Positions 9,075 through 18,801 of a stretch of 64,000 nucleotides of DNA are shown piece by piece. Positions within the stretch are counted from its first letter, which is position 1; each line of letters starts with the position of its first letter. The notes beneath the pieces were generated by a model. The model did not search any database. It saw nothing but the letters and a program-made list of their open reading frames with translations, and was not told where the DNA came from. The position numbers and the translations under genes are program-made. Source of the DNA: Psychrobacillus sp. FSL H8-0483 (lineage in GTDB: Bacteria > Bacillota > Bacilli > Bacillales_A > Planococcaceae); NCBI RefSeq assembly GCF_038637725.1, contig NZ_CP152052.1, positions 1,657,501 through 1,721,500 on the forward strand, in the 5' to 3' direction.

Positions 9075-9530
9075 TTATTCATCAATTGTTAGTATGATTG
9101 TTAAATTTCCTATATTTGCAAGTTCAACGGGTAATTTAAAAGCGTGTTGAAAACCGAATAATTTTGTTCTTCCAACAATGACAGTGGGTGGTGTAATATC
9201 TACTTCGACCCCATCACGAGCTACTACTGTACATAAGTTACCAGCTACCATATTCCCCAATTCTCCAGTAAATGATTCCAGCATTTCCCCCTCTAAAGGC
9301 ATTCCAAACATAGTTGCTCCAATGGAAGATAAACATTCTGAAGTTGAATCTATAATAATACGGCCTTTAATATCTCCAATCATTCCTATTAGAACGCCCA
9401 TTTCTTCTTGCTCAAAGGGTTGCACCATGAGAGAGGGAGATTTAATATCCATCGGAAGAGGGATAACAGATTTTAACGATTGTATAGTTCCATTTAATAT
9501 AGTTTGTATGTGTTTTGACGCAGTCACCAT
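9075..9530 (-). CDS. CheX-like CheY-P phosphatase
   Basis: A 151-residue protein of the CheC/CheX/FliY fold, which dephosphorylates phospho-CheY-type response regulators. The family's ExxN catalytic motif is present once, Glu90 to Asn93 in the stretch FTGELGNMVAGN, as in CheX. GGAGGGG precedes the ATG. No chemotaxis genes lie nearby, so its partner regulator is not given by context. It could alternatively act on a stand-alone response regulator. Confidence 0.8.
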   Translation of the reverse strand: MVTASKHIQTILNGTIQSLKSVIPLPMDIKSPSLMVQPFEQEEMGVLIGMIGDIKGRIIIDSTSECLSSIGATMFGMPLEGEMLESFTGELGNMVAGNLCTVVARDGVEVDITPPTVIVGRTKLFGFQHAFKLPVELANIGNLTIILTIDE

Positions 9531-9666
9531 ATCCCCTCCAAATAGTAAAGATGTATCGATTTTAGCATAATTACTAGGAAAAAAGAATAGAGGTATAGAA
9601 AATGATGCAATAGTATGGTATATTTAAATGAGAATGAAATTCAAATTCACTGAGAGGACGATTTGA

Positions 9667-9756
9667 ATGTTAGCTATATTAATCGGTTCTACTGTAATAT
9701 TATTTAGTTTAGTTACGACACACGTCTTGCGTTCAACAACTCCACAACCAAAATAA
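9667..9756 (+). CDS. Possible 29-aa membrane peptide
   Basis: ATG at 9667 preceded by GAGGAC at 8-nt spacing. The predicted peptide has one hydrophobic segment (about residues 2-17) and a short polar tail ending PQPK. There is no recognised family. The site and hydrophobic pattern are suggestive, but a chance frame of this length is quite possible. Confidence 0.35.
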   Translation: MLAILIGSTVILFSLVTTHVLRSTTPQPK

Positions 9757-9843
9757 GAAGTATATCTATATATGACAAAATCTAAATTCGAAGGTGTCAC
9801 CTCAGACTGTCTTGAAAACGCTTGTCTAAGAAGGTAACCTAAT

Positions 9844-9966
9844 CTCGTCGCATCCTTGCAACAACCGTTGCAAGGATGCGACGAGCTTTGCGCAGGAGCA
9901 CAGCTTTTCTGCGACGAGCTTTGCGCAGGAGCACAGCTTTTCTGCGACGAGCTTTGCGCAGGAGCA
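9844..9966. repeat. 19-bp perfect hairpin running into a 33-bp tandem repeat
   Basis: Bases 9844-9862 pair perfectly with 9867-9885 around a 4-nt loop. The right arm leads into 2.7 copies of a 33-bp unit (9877-9909, 9910-9942, 9943-9966) beginning TGCGACGAGCTTTGCGCAGG. It is much more GC-rich than the flanks. Because 33 is divisible by 3, all frames stay open and encode 11-residue repeats on both strands, which explains the apparent reading frames here. I treat it as non-coding. Confidence 0.85.
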
Positions 9967-10097
9967 CCGAAGAATGAAGGGGTTTGTCTACAGTCTGAGA
10001 TGACTTTATTTGATCTTTCAAATAGAGTCATCTTTTTTCATGTTTTCTGCTATGATAGACATATATTGTCGAACTATAAAGGAGAAATATTTTTCAC

Positions 10098-13000
10098 ATG
10101 AACAATACAGAGAAACTACAAATCATAACAGAGAAAAATGCATTGCTAGCAACTATTTTTCACCAAAACAAAGACGAAGAACGTTATGCTAAAGCGAAAT
10201 TATTTGCAGACAAGTTAGAAAAGGGTACTTTCACCATTGCTTTTGCAGGACATTTTTCAGCAGGTAAATCGAGTATGATCAATGCTTTAGTCGATGAGCA
10301 ACTACTACCGACAAGTCCTATTCCAACTTCTGCAAACATAGTGACTGTTAGAAAAGCAGCTGAAAATTATGCGCTCGTTCATTTTGTGAATCAAGCACCT
10401 GTTCAATTTTCAGGAGAATATGATATTCAATTAGTAAAAAAATATTCAAAAGATGGAAGTAAAGTTTCACAAATTGAAATAGGGCATGAATCTTCTAGCT
10501 TACCTGAAGGTATTTCAGTGATGGACACTCCAGGTGTCGATTCCACAGATGATGCGCATAGAATTTCCACAGAATCTGCCTTACATTTAGCAGATATCGT
10601 GTTTTATGTAATGGATTACAATCATGTACAATCTGAGCTGAATTTCCAGTTTACAAAACAATTGCTTCATTATAATGAAAACGTATATTTAATTGTCAAC
10701 CAGGTAGATAAACATCGAGAAGAGGAATTGTCATTCTCTGCGTATAAACAATCTGTTGCAGACGCTTTTAAAGCATGGTCTGTAGAACCAAAAGGGATCT
10801 TTTTTACTTCCTTAAAAGATGCAAATTTCGTACATAATGATTTTCCAAAAGTGCAACAAATTGTTTTACAGTCGATTCAAAATAAAGAATCCTATTTTCT
10901 TACATCTGCTCAAGCAACCATTGAAAAATTAGCGGACGAGCATAAAAAATACTTAGAAGATGAAAAAGCAGCATGTTTTGAGGCGTTTGAAAACCAGATA
11001 ACGGAAGAGGATTGGAAAAATAAACAAGATATTAAAGAGCAGTTAGAAGTTTCGCAAAAACAAATAGAGCTTCAGGATTTAAGTCTATGGAAAAAATCCT
11101 TTGAAGATCAACGTAAAGCCATTTTAGAAAACGCATCTATTATGCCTTATGAAATGAGAGACTTTTTAAAGTTATATGCAGAAAGTAAACAAAACTCCTT
11201 TAAAGTTGGCTTTCTAGGAAGTAAGAAGAAAACGGAAGAGGAAAGACAGAAAAGACTGGAAGATGCGCGACAATTACTGGAGAAAGTTATTGCTACAAAT
11301 ATAACGGTCCACGTAAAACAATTAATGAAATCCATGTTAAAAGACGTCTCTTTATTAACAGAAACGAAGTCCAATGATATTGATGGAATAGATTTTACTA
11401 TTTCATCTATACTTATTAGTGAAACTTTGCATGAAGGTGCGAGCATTAATGGGGATGCGATTCTCCATTATGCAAATCGTGTATCTGATGCTGTAAACCG
11501 ATATTTTATTCGCGAAACAGATAGTTGGAAAGAAGAAGCTACTGTTTATATCGAACAAAATCCATTAGTAAATCTAGAACTAGTGGAACAGAAGACAGAG
11601 CTGTTAAACGAAAAACAACTAGCTATCCATACCTTAGAAGAAGTAGATGAAAGATTAAATGTTTTTGATAAAATAGTGGAAACAGCCCCTCTCCAAATTA
11701 GAAAAGAAAGAGATCGTTTACTGAGCGAATGGGAAGAGGAGCGACGTAAATTCCAAAGCTCCATTACAGAATATGATGCAACTGCAGAGGAGCAAGAAGA
11801 AATAATCGAGGAAATAGATAAAGTAGAAATACTTGAAAAAGAAGAGGTATTGCTCTCTTCAGATGCAGTTTTACAACGAGCAAATAGAATTGGTGAAGTG
11901 CTAGCAGAAATACCCGATTTTACAGAAGCAGCGACTGTTATTAAACGAAAAGCAACACGTGTTAAAAATCAACAGTTTACCATTGCATTATTCGGAGCTT
12001 TTAGTGCTGGGAAATCAAGTTTCTCCAATGCATTAATGGGAGCGAATGTTCTTCCGGTTTCTCCTAATCCAACTACTGCTGCAATAAATAAAATACATCC
12101 GATTTCGGAGCACCATCCACATAATACAGCGGACGTTGTTTTGAAAACGAAAGAACAATTATTTGTGGAAGTTGCATTTGCATATAGTCAATTAGGAATT
12201 ACCGTATTCACATTAGAAGAAGCTTATGAGAAAGCAAAAACAGTAATGGATGAAACTGTAGTAGAGGAAGTACATAAATCGTTTATTACAGCCTTTTACA
12301 AAGGGTTCCCAACTTTCCAAGATCAATTTGGAGAGACTCTTCGTGTAACAGGGGAAGAATTTGGTCAATACGTGGCAGAAGAAGCGAAGAGTTGTTTTGT
12401 TGATTTTATTGATTTTTATTATGATTGTGAATTGACGAGATTAGGGGTTACTTTGGTGGACACGCCAGGAGCAGACTCTATTAATGCGAGACACACTGGT
12501 GTTGCATTTGATTATATTCGAAATGCAGATGCTGTACTATTTGTTACTTATTTCAATCATGCATTTGCAAAAGCAGACCGAGAATTTTTAATTCAACTTG
12601 GACGTGTGAAAGATGCCTTTGAACTGGATAAAATGTTCTTTGTCGTCAATGCAATTGATCTTGCAAACAATGAAGAAGAAGCAAACCTGGTCAAGCAATA
12701 TGTACAAGATGAGTTGCAACGCTTTGGTATTCGATTCCCACGCGTGTATGGGGTTTCTAGCTTACAAGCACTACAAGAAAAAGTGGCACTAGTAAAACTA
12801 CATGAAGGAATGCTGCAATTTGAACAAGCATTCCATCAGTTTTTAGAAGAAGACTTAAAACAAATTGCCGTGACATCTCTCGAGGAAGAATCGACTCGTC
12901 AGCAAACAAAATTACTAACATTAATTCAGCAGACGGAAGCAAACCTTGCGAGAAAAGATGAGCGGATCATTGAGTTGCGAGAGCAAGAACAAAAGATTCG

Positions 13001-13688
13001 AAAACGCTATGCAAACTCAAAATCTGCAACCATTTCGAAAGATGCAAAGCAAGAGCTAGAAACGTTATTATATTACGTTTTACAAAGGGTCTATTATCGA
13101 TTTAATGAATTTTTTAAAGAGGCTTATAATCCTTCTTTATTTACAAACAAACCAGCTAGTCTGGCGTTAGAAATTGCATTAAAGGATATATTGCACATGA
13201 TTCGATTTGATTTGGAACAGGAAATGCGTGTGACAAACTTCCGTGTGTTACAATTCATTCAAAAACAAATGAAACAGTTAGAAAAAGAAGAACTGCGTGT
13301 ATTAAAGGATTTAAATGCAAGTTTTACATTTACTCCTCATGAAAGTGAGGACCGAAAATTATTAGAGTTTGTTGGTCCTTTTGAAAACCTAGGAAAATAC
13401 GAAAACGTGAAATCCTATTTTAAAAACACAAAAGCATTTTTCGAAAAGAATGAAAAGGAAAAACTTCGAGATACATTATCTGAACAAACGAAAGTAGAAG
13501 CAGAGATGTATTTGAATAAAGAAAAAGACCGACTTGCTCATTGGGTGGAGCAATATGCAGATATTGAAACAGAAGCTGTCCGCATAAATTGGCTCAATGA
13601 ATCGCTTGCACAAATTGATTCGGAACGTAAGTTACTAGAGCAAGAAGAAACACTTACCAAATGGAAAGAGATATACGCACGTATATAG
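10098..13688 (+). CDS. dynA: Bacterial dynamin-like protein DynA (two GTPase modules)
   Basis: A 1196-residue dynamin-like GTPase with two fused modules, as in B. subtilis DynA/YpbR, which acts in membrane fusion and membrane surveillance. The first GTPase has P-loop GHFSAGKSS at 51-59, DTPG at 143-146 and NQVD at 201-204. The second has GAFSAGKSS at 633-641 and DTPG at 788-791. Long helical stalk regions follow each (about 280-600 and 920-1196), with hydrophobic paddle-like stretches but no obvious transmembrane helix. The length is nearly that of the B. subtilis protein. The AAAGGAGA site is about 12 nt from the ATG, unusually far. The sulfurtransferase gene follows after 16 nt. Confidence 0.93.
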   Translation: MNNTEKLQIITEKNALLATIFHQNKDEERYAKAKLFADKLEKGTFTIAFAGHFSAGKSSMINALVDEQLLPTSPIPTSANIVTVRKAAENYALVHFVNQAPVQFSGEYDIQLVKKYSKDGSKVSQIEIGHESSSLPEGISVMDTPGVDSTDDAHRISTESALHLADIVFYVMDYNHVQSELNFQFTKQLLHYNENVYLIVNQVDKHREEELSFSAYKQSVADAFKAWSVEPKGIFFTSLKDANFVHNDFPKVQQIVLQSIQNKESYFLTSAQATIEKLADEHKKYLEDEKAACFEAFENQITEEDWKNKQDIKEQLEVSQKQIELQDLSLWKKSFEDQRKAILENASIMPYEMRDFLKLYAESKQNSFKVGFLGSKKKTEEERQKRLEDARQLLEKVIATNITVHVKQLMKSMLKDVSLLTETKSNDIDGIDFTISSILISETLHEGASINGDAILHYANRVSDAVNRYFIRETDSWKEEATVYIEQNPLVNLELVEQKTELLNEKQLAIHTLEEVDERLNVFDKIVETAPLQIRKERDRLLSEWEEERRKFQSSITEYDATAEEQEEIIEEIDKVEILEKEEVLLSSDAVLQRANRIGEVLAEIPDFTEAATVIKRKATRVKNQQFTIALFGAFSAGKSSFSNALMGANVLPVSPNPTTAAINKIHPISEHHPHNTADVVLKTKEQLFVEVAFAYSQLGITVFTLEEAYEKAKTVMDETVVEEVHKSFITAFYKGFPTFQDQFGETLRVTGEEFGQYVAEEAKSCFVDFIDFYYDCELTRLGVTLVDTPGADSINARHTGVAFDYIRNADAVLFVTYFNHAFAKADREFLIQLGRVKDAFELDKMFFVVNAIDLANNEEEANLVKQYVQDELQRFGIRFPRVYGVSSLQALQEKVALVKLHEGMLQFEQAFHQFLEEDLKQIAVTSLEEESTRQQTKLLTLIQQTEANLARKDERIIELREQEQKIRKRYANSKSATISKDAKQELETLLYYVLQRVYYRFNEFFKEAYNPSLFTNKPASLALEIALKDILHMIRFDLEQEMRVTNFRVLQFIQKQMKQLEKEELRVLKDLNASFTFTPHESEDRKLLEFVGPFENLGKYENVKSYFKNTKAFFEKNEKEKLRDTLSEQTKVEAEMYLNKEKDRLAHWVEQYADIETEAVRINWLNESLAQIDSERKLLEQEETLTKWKEIYARI

Positions 13689-13704
13689 GGAAGGGGGAGA
13701 ACAA

Positions 13705-14517
13705 ATGAATAAGGTGTTTGTGGAATTAAAAGAGGTAGTAGGTGGTCAGGTTCGATTTATCGATACTCGCTTTGATTTAGCACGTCCTCTAGCAGGTCGT
13801 GAAATGTATAACTTAGAGCATATAGAAGGGGCTATTTATTGGGACTTAGAACAAGATTTATCCGATATGGCGGGTGAGCAGGGGAGGCACCCAATGATTT
13901 CAAAGGAGAAGATGACGAATCTTGTGCAACAAGCGGGATTATCTCCAAAAGATTCGATTGTTATATATGATCAAGGTGGCTCGCCATTTGCTTTACGAGC
14001 ATATTTTTTATTAGAATGGGCAGGTTACTCTAACGTTCATGTTCTCCGTGAAGGGTTTGCGGAAGCGATAAAAGTACTCCCAGTTACTGATGTAAAACCT
14101 ATCATTCAACATTCGGAAGTTACTCCAGAATGGAAAGACGAGCTATATGTTGACCTAGAAAAAGTGCAGAAAATAGTAGTAGGTCAACTAGAGGGTCAGC
14201 TAATCGATGCTCGCTCTGCCGTACGTTATCGCGGAGAAGTAGAACCAATTGATCCAATTGCAGGTCATATTCCGACCGCAATAAATTTTGATTGGGAGCA
14301 GCTAAAAAATGACGGACAATTTTTAGCAAATGAAGTGTTAGTGGAGAAACTAGATGGTTTAGCTGATAAAGCCAAGCCTGTAATCGCTTATTGTGGAAGT
14401 GGTGTCACTGCAGCACCTTTATATGCAAGCCTAAAAGAAGCAGGATATGAAAACGTCCAGTTATACGTAGGAAGCTACAGTGACTGGATTAGAGAAAATG
14501 AAGTGGAAACTGAATAA
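13705..14517 (+). CDS. Thiosulfate/3-mercaptopyruvate sulfurtransferase (double rhodanese)
   Basis: A 270-residue two-domain rhodanese that transfers sulfane sulfur from thiosulfate or mercaptopyruvate to acceptors. The N-terminal domain is inactive and the C-terminal domain carries the active loop CGSGVTA with Cys230; this loop type is commoner in mercaptopyruvate sulfurtransferases. The N-terminal substrate segment DTRFDLARPLAGREMY fits the family. GGGGGAG lies before the ATG. It is 16 nt behind dynA, so probably in one transcript, though no functional link is evident. Confidence 0.9.
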   Translation: MNKVFVELKEVVGGQVRFIDTRFDLARPLAGREMYNLEHIEGAIYWDLEQDLSDMAGEQGRHPMISKEKMTNLVQQAGLSPKDSIVIYDQGGSPFALRAYFLLEWAGYSNVHVLREGFAEAIKVLPVTDVKPIIQHSEVTPEWKDELYVDLEKVQKIVVGQLEGQLIDARSAVRYRGEVEPIDPIAGHIPTAINFDWEQLKNDGQFLANEVLVEKLDGLADKAKPVIAYCGSGVTAAPLYASLKEAGYENVQLYVGSYSDWIRENEVETE

Positions 14518-14530
14518 TGGATAAGTGTTA

Positions 14531-14768
14531 AAAAGGGGCTGTCCAGTAAGCCCAAAATTGAAGCAGGTGTAGAAAAACGAGTCTTTTTCTACACCTGCTT
14601 TTTGTATACTTTTTATTAAACTACTATTTTTTGTAGGCAATTGATTGTAGTGAAAAACGGCGACTCCAGAGGGATGAGTGAGACAGATAAGCTCATAAAC
14701 GACGCGTGAGCTGTGGTGATGGCTTATCGTTCCCCTGCGGAAAGCGTCCGCCTATAGCGGGAATCAAA
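14531..14768 (+). repeat. R1 repeat, copy lacking its right end
   Basis: Begins with AAAAGGGGCTGTCC, contains the internal stem with loop near GAGTCTTTTTC, then diverges in the GC-rich part and stops after CGTCCGCC. It lacks the terminal GGACAGCCCC. It lies between the sulfurtransferase gene and the converging small membrane protein gene. Confidence 0.8.
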
Positions 14769-14778
14769 TATACTTGAT

Positions 14779-15138
14779 TCAATTATTAAAGAGAAATTTT
14801 TTATTTACATATGCACCATCATTAGTAGCGATAACTTCTGCATAGGGAATTCCAAAAACTGTGTATGCGATGACTACGGAAGAAATTAACTCCCCATCTT
14901 TTTCTTCCATTGATTCAATACTGTAAGAAACGATTAATACTTGGTCTAATGAGTTGTGAAAAGTATCGGTAGTCATTTTAAGCGCATGATTAGCAAGCGC
15001 TCTACTAGTATGGTCTTCATAAAGCTGTAAATTGCTTTCTAATAAGTTTGAAGGTAAAAAGGCCGATATTCCAATAATAAGCATTGCTAATTTGAAAAGA
15101 GCATGCCTTTTTTTTAGTCGTTTGTTCCTCTTAGTCAT
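14779..15138 (-). CDS. Hypothetical protein with N-terminal membrane anchor
   Basis: Predicted 119-residue protein with a very basic N-terminus (MTKRNKRLKKRH), one hydrophobic segment at about 13-30, and a polar C-terminal domain that would lie outside the membrane. No family was recognised. The start at 15138 was chosen because TTGGAG lies 9-10 nt upstream; the frame is open further to 15240 without another good site. It is transcribed divergently from rlmN. Confidence 0.55.
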   Translation of the reverse strand: MTKRNKRLKKRHALFKLAMLIIGISAFLPSNLLESNLQLYEDHTSRALANHALKMTTDTFHNSLDQVLIVSYSIESMEEKDGELISSVVIAYTVFGIPYAEVIATNDGAYVNKKFLFNN

Positions 15139-15365
15139 TCTGTGCATCTCCAATTCCATTTTAAGTCTGAATGATTCATAATGAAAAGTGTAATAGTATT
15201 TTATTCGAAGCGTATCAAAATTAATCCAAGCATTTTTCATACGTTTGGTACTTTAAAAAAACAAAATAATATCTTTTGTTTCTTATTTCCGTTATAATAA
15301 GTTGTCTTATGTAAACAACTATAGTATAATGGGCAAATTGTATACGGATGAAATGAGGGCTAATA

Positions 15366-16433
15366 ATGAAAAAATCAATATATGGTCTTACAAGAGATCA
15401 GTTAATAGAATGGTTAATGGAGCATGGACAAAAGAAGTACCGTGCGGAGCAAGTATGGGATTGGTTATATATTAAGCGAGTACAGAGCTTTGAAGAAATG
15501 AAAAATGTTGGTAAAGATTGTATTGAGTTATTGGAAGAGAATTTTGTCATTCAAACATTAAAAGAATCTGTGAAACAAGAATCAGCGGATGGGACGATCA
15601 AGTTTTTATTTGAAATGCAAGATGGTAACCTAATTGAAACAGTATTAATGCGCTTTAAATACGGATTATCCGTTTGTGTTACAACACAGGTTGGATGTAA
15701 TATTGGATGTAGCTTCTGTGCGAGTGGGCTACTTAAGAAAAATCGTGATTTAGATGCTGGAGAAATTGTGGGTCAAATTATGAAAGTACAAGAGCATTTA
15801 GATCAATTACAAAAAGATGAGCGTGTTAGCCATATCGTTGTAATGGGTATTGGGGAACCGTTTGATAACTATACGAATCTAATGAATTTCTTGCGTGCAG
15901 TAAATGATCAAAAAGGACTTGCAATCGGTGCTCGTCATATTACGGTATCGACAAGTGGTCTAGCGAAAAAAATCATGGACTTTGCAGACGAAAACTTACA
16001 AGTAAATCTTGCTGTATCTTTACACGCTCCAAATGATGAACTTCGTACGAAAATCATGGTAATCAACAAAGCATTCCCAATTGAAAAAGTAATGGCCGCT
16101 GTCGACTATTACTTAGAAAAAACGAATCGTCGTATTACGTTTGAATATATTTTACTTAAAGATGTAAATGACCATGTAGAAGAAGCTCTTCAATTAGCTA
16201 AGTTACTTGAAAACAAGCGCCATCTATCTTATGTGAACTTAATTCCATACAATCCTGTGGATGAGCACGGACAATATCAACGAAGCTCAGAAAAATCAAT
16301 CAGTGCATTCTTCCAAACATTGAAGAACAAAGGTATAAACTGTGGAGTTCGTATGGAACAAGGAACGGACATTGACGCTGCATGTGGTCAATTACGAAGC
16401 AAACAAATTAAAAAAGAAAAAGCGACAAATTAA
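15366..16433 (+). CDS. rlmN: Dual-specificity RNA methyltransferase RlmN
   Basis: A 355-residue radical-SAM enzyme that methylates C2 of A2503 in 23S rRNA and of A37 in some tRNAs. The 4Fe-4S ligands are Cys111, Cys115 and Cys118 (CNIGCSFC). The two mechanistic cysteines are Cys104 (SVCVTTQ) and Cys340 (DAACGQL), corresponding to E. coli Cys118 and Cys355. The GxGEPFDN motif is present. It is monocistronic here, with a strong terminator right after the stop, and not next to prpC/prkC as in B. subtilis. Confidence 0.96.
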   Translation: MKKSIYGLTRDQLIEWLMEHGQKKYRAEQVWDWLYIKRVQSFEEMKNVGKDCIELLEENFVIQTLKESVKQESADGTIKFLFEMQDGNLIETVLMRFKYGLSVCVTTQVGCNIGCSFCASGLLKKNRDLDAGEIVGQIMKVQEHLDQLQKDERVSHIVVMGIGEPFDNYTNLMNFLRAVNDQKGLAIGARHITVSTSGLAKKIMDFADENLQVNLAVSLHAPNDELRTKIMVINKAFPIEKVMAAVDYYLEKTNRRITFEYILLKDVNDHVEEALQLAKLLENKRHLSYVNLIPYNPVDEHGQYQRSSEKSISAFFQTLKNKGINCGVRMEQGTDIDAACGQLRSKQIKKEKATN

Positions 16434-16470
16434 AAAAACGCATCAGCCGTTGTGGCGATGCGTTTTTTCT
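16434..16470 (+). terminator. Terminator of rlmN
   Basis: Inverted repeat AAAAACGCATC/GATGCGTTTTT with a 12-nt loop and T-run, starting at the rlmN stop codon. The end of the opposite small gene (16443-16592) is read through this hairpin. Confidence 0.9.
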
Positions 16471-16592
16471 TTGTTCTCAGGTGGACGTTCATCTATCGTA
16501 TGCTTAAATGCATATCCCTTATTAATGGTAAAAATGGAAAGGGTAAAGATTATAATAAAAATGATGATGGCAATAATAATAACCGCTGTCAT
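16443..16592 (-). CDS. YtzI-like small membrane protein
   Basis: A 49-residue protein with an N-terminal hydrophobic helix (about 2-22) and a tail starting NKGYAFKHTIDERP. The [KS]GY[AS][FY]KHT[IV]D pattern resembles B. subtilis YtzI, whose function is unknown. GGAGG lies before the ATG at 16592; a longer frame to 16628 has no site. Its last ten codons overlap the rlmN terminator, giving a His/Lys/Arg-rich tail that may simply result from that overlap. Confidence 0.65.
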   Translation of the reverse strand: MTAVIIIAIIIFIIIFTLSIFTINKGYAFKHTIDERPPENKEKTHRHNG

Positions 16593-16685
16593 TACTTCTC
16601 CTCCAAACGCTAACATTACGAATATCATAGCACAAAATGAACCTTAAAACTAAATTGTCCATGTTGTTGAAACTAACATGAAAGT

Positions 16686-18461
16686 TTAAACATTCACGTT
16701 AGTTTCAGTGACTTGGACCTGGAGTAGGTAGTTGCTTCCAGAAATTTGTTTACATTGTTTTTTTACCTGACTTGCGAGTTCAGATAATTGAAAAATGGTC
16801 TGACAATCCTTGTTGGAAACCCCAGCTATTGAAATAGTTAATAACGGAAAATGCTCTTCAATACCATGACGATTTTTAGAAACAATACATCCCTTTAGTA
16901 GATCGTGAGCATGATAAAAGTGCTCTACCGATTCATCAAATTGTTGAACTATTTTTTCACATAACTCACTTATTTGACTTGAATCTGTTATTAGGATAAA
17001 GTCATCTCCACCTATATGACCTACAAATCCACCAGAAGGACAATTACTCTCTAAAATCTCGGCTAATTGGATAATCACTTTATCGCCTTTTTCAAAGCCA
17101 TAGATATCATTATAAGGTTTGAAATTATCAATATCGAAGTAAAGCACTGTAACATCAGTAGAAGCATCAATACATTTTTGAAGCTGTTGTTCAATTATAA
17201 TATTCCCTGGCAATTCTGATAGGGGATTTAAATGCTTTGCATAGTCAATTTCTAGTTGCATACTTTTTTCAAGCAGATCTTTTACGGTTACAACTCCAAA
17301 GTATTGTTCGTCTTTTGTTACTGTAATAAAGTCATATAAATGCAATGGATCTCGCTTCATTGCAATTTTTGCAACTACATCAATCGCGGTTTTTGCATCG
17401 ACTTTCATAAAGTTTCGGCTCATAATAGCGGCAATTGGCTTTTTATTATATAAACTATATCCGTATGGTCCACTAAACTTTAAATGTAGCTTGTTTCGAG
17501 TAATAACCCCAATTAGTTTATTTCCATCTCTAATACAAAATCCAGGTAAAGCATCATTTCCTTCCATTAAGTTGCTAACTTTTGAGATAGGCATACTGCT
17601 TGGTATTGTGCGTAAAGGCGTTGCAATTTGTTCAATAGAAGTATCCGTTAAACGATTAAGACTTACTTGGTATTTACGAGAGTTCTCTGTCTCAATCAAA
17701 CGCATGACTTCTTCTCGAATTGGATATAAGTTACTTTGCGGCCTTTGAATGAAATAGCCTTGGCCAAAGTGTACACCAATATCGATGAGAGTAATTAGCT
17801 CTTCTCTTGTTTCAATACCTTCTGCAATAATATGTATTTGTGAGTAGTTGGCAAATTCGCTTAAACTCCGAACAAGCAATTGTTTCGTTCGATCCTTATT
17901 TATATCGCGAATAAGTTTCATGTCTAACTTAATAAAGTGTGGTCGTACATCGGTAATGACGTTTAGCCCAGAATAGCCAGCTCCAACATCGTCAATTGCT
18001 ATTTGATAAAATTGTTTTTTGTAATGATCGATAGTATTAATAAAATCTTTTAAGTTGTTAATTGCTTCACGTTCAGTAATTTCAAACACTATAGAATCGG
18101 AGTCCATTTGAAAGATGGATAAAAAATCCTTTGTAAAACCTTGCTTGAATTTAGGGTCATTCATAATATTGGGATTGACGTTTATAAAAAGCTTACCTTC
18201 TGCTTTCAAATGATAGGCGTATTTCAAGGCGTTTGCTCTACATACATGTTCCAGCTCCCAAAGCTGTCCGTTTTTCAAGGCATAGTCAAATAAGGCTTCT
18301 GGGTTTTCGAAGGATGTATTAGCTGGGCCACGTGTTAATGCTTCATAACCGTAAATTTGACTATTATGTAGCGATATAATTGGCTGAAAAACAGTTTGGA
18401 TTGCTTTTTCTTCGATTATATATGAAAATAATTCCTCATGATGATGATTTTCAATAGCCAT
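16686..18461 (-). CDS. EAL-CBS-GGDEF cyclic-di-GMP [17 protein letters not shown]
   Basis: A 591-residue cytoplasmic protein with three modules. The EAL phosphodiesterase domain (about 15-255) has its key residues: EAL at 40-42, Asn94, Glu127, Asp157-Asp158, Lys178 and Glu214. A CBS pair (about 280-400) could bind a nucleotide. A GGDEF domain (about 415-580) has GGDDF at 484-488, a variant in which Glu is replaced by Asp, and keeps the D-x-D-x-F-K-x-x-N-D stretch. It could therefore break down, make, or only sense cyclic-di-GMP. It is monocistronic, with a GGGGG ribosome site. No membrane segments are seen. Confidence 0.9.
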   Translation of the reverse strand: MAIENHHHEELFSYIIEEKAIQTVFQPIISLHNSQIYGYEALTRGPANTSFENPEALFDYALKNGQLWELEHVCRANALKYAYHLKAEGKLFINVNPNIMNDPKFKQGFTKDFLSIFQMDSDSIVFEITEREAINNLKDFINTIDHYKKQFYQIAIDDVGAGYSGLNVITDVRPHFIKLDMKLIRDINKDRTKQLLVRSLSEFANYSQIHIIAEGIETREELITLIDIGVHFGQGYFIQRPQSNLYPIREEVMRLIETENSRKYQVSLNRLTDTSIEQIATPLRTIPSSMPISKVSNLMEGNDALPGFCIRDGNKLIGVITRNKLHLKFSGPYGYSLYNKKPIAAIMSRNFMKVDAKTAIDVVAKIAMKRDPLHLYDFITVTKDEQYFGVVTVKDLLEKSMQLEIDYAKHLNPLSELPGNIIIEQQLQKCIDASTDVTVLYFDIDNFKPYNDIYGFEKGDKVIIQLAEILESNCPSGGFVGHIGGDDFILITDSSQISELCEKIVQQFDESVEHFYHAHDLLKGCIVSKNRHGIEEHFPLLTISIAGVSNKDCQTIFQLSELASQVKKQCKQISGSNYLLQVQVTETNVNV

Positions 18462-18649
18462 TCATAGTTCCCCCTAAAATGAACAAATTACGCTCAATCT
18501 AAATTATAAATGAAAAATATCAATGCTTTGTAAATTTGATGTAAAGATTTAGTTATTTTTGGGAGCGTTATTGTCCATTTGAATCATTAATTATTCTCTT
18601 ACCCACATGTTAAGTCTTTGAAGACTATTTTTCCAAAGCTGCTGTAATA

Positions 18650-18790
18650 TTTAACTGTTGTTTTTTAGTGTATATTTTGCAGTTTAATCAGTGACAGACT
18701 CCCTCAGGAGCAGCCGAGGATACTCGTCCGTTACCCACGGAAAGTAAGTGGATTCTACAAACTAACAACAATGTAGTTTAACAAGACCAC
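18650..18790 (+). repeat. R2-short repeat
   Basis: Starts near TTAACTGTTGTTTTTTAG and continues through a GC-rich core (CTCAGGAGCAGCCGAGGA, GGAAAGTAAGTGGATTCTAC) to AGTTTAACAAGACC. It matches 34439-34590 and the outer parts of the long R2 copies. It fills the gap between the EAL-CBS-GGDEF gene start and the catalase terminator. Confidence 0.7.
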
Positions 18791-18801
18791 TCCAAAAAGA
18801 A

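Noticed and set aside
9856-10101. Plus-strand frame with repeated CDELCAGAQLF and minus-strand frames with APAQSSSQKSC repeats
   Set aside because: They arise because the 33-bp tandem repeat is divisible by 3 and leaves every frame open. None has a convincing ribosome site, and both strands show the same effect.
16683-16712. Similarity of GTTTAAACATTC-n-C-nn-TAGTTTC to 21962-21990
   Set aside because: 23 of 27 bases match, but the first copy is inside the coding end of the EAL-CBS-GGDEF gene and only two copies exist; chance cannot be excluded.
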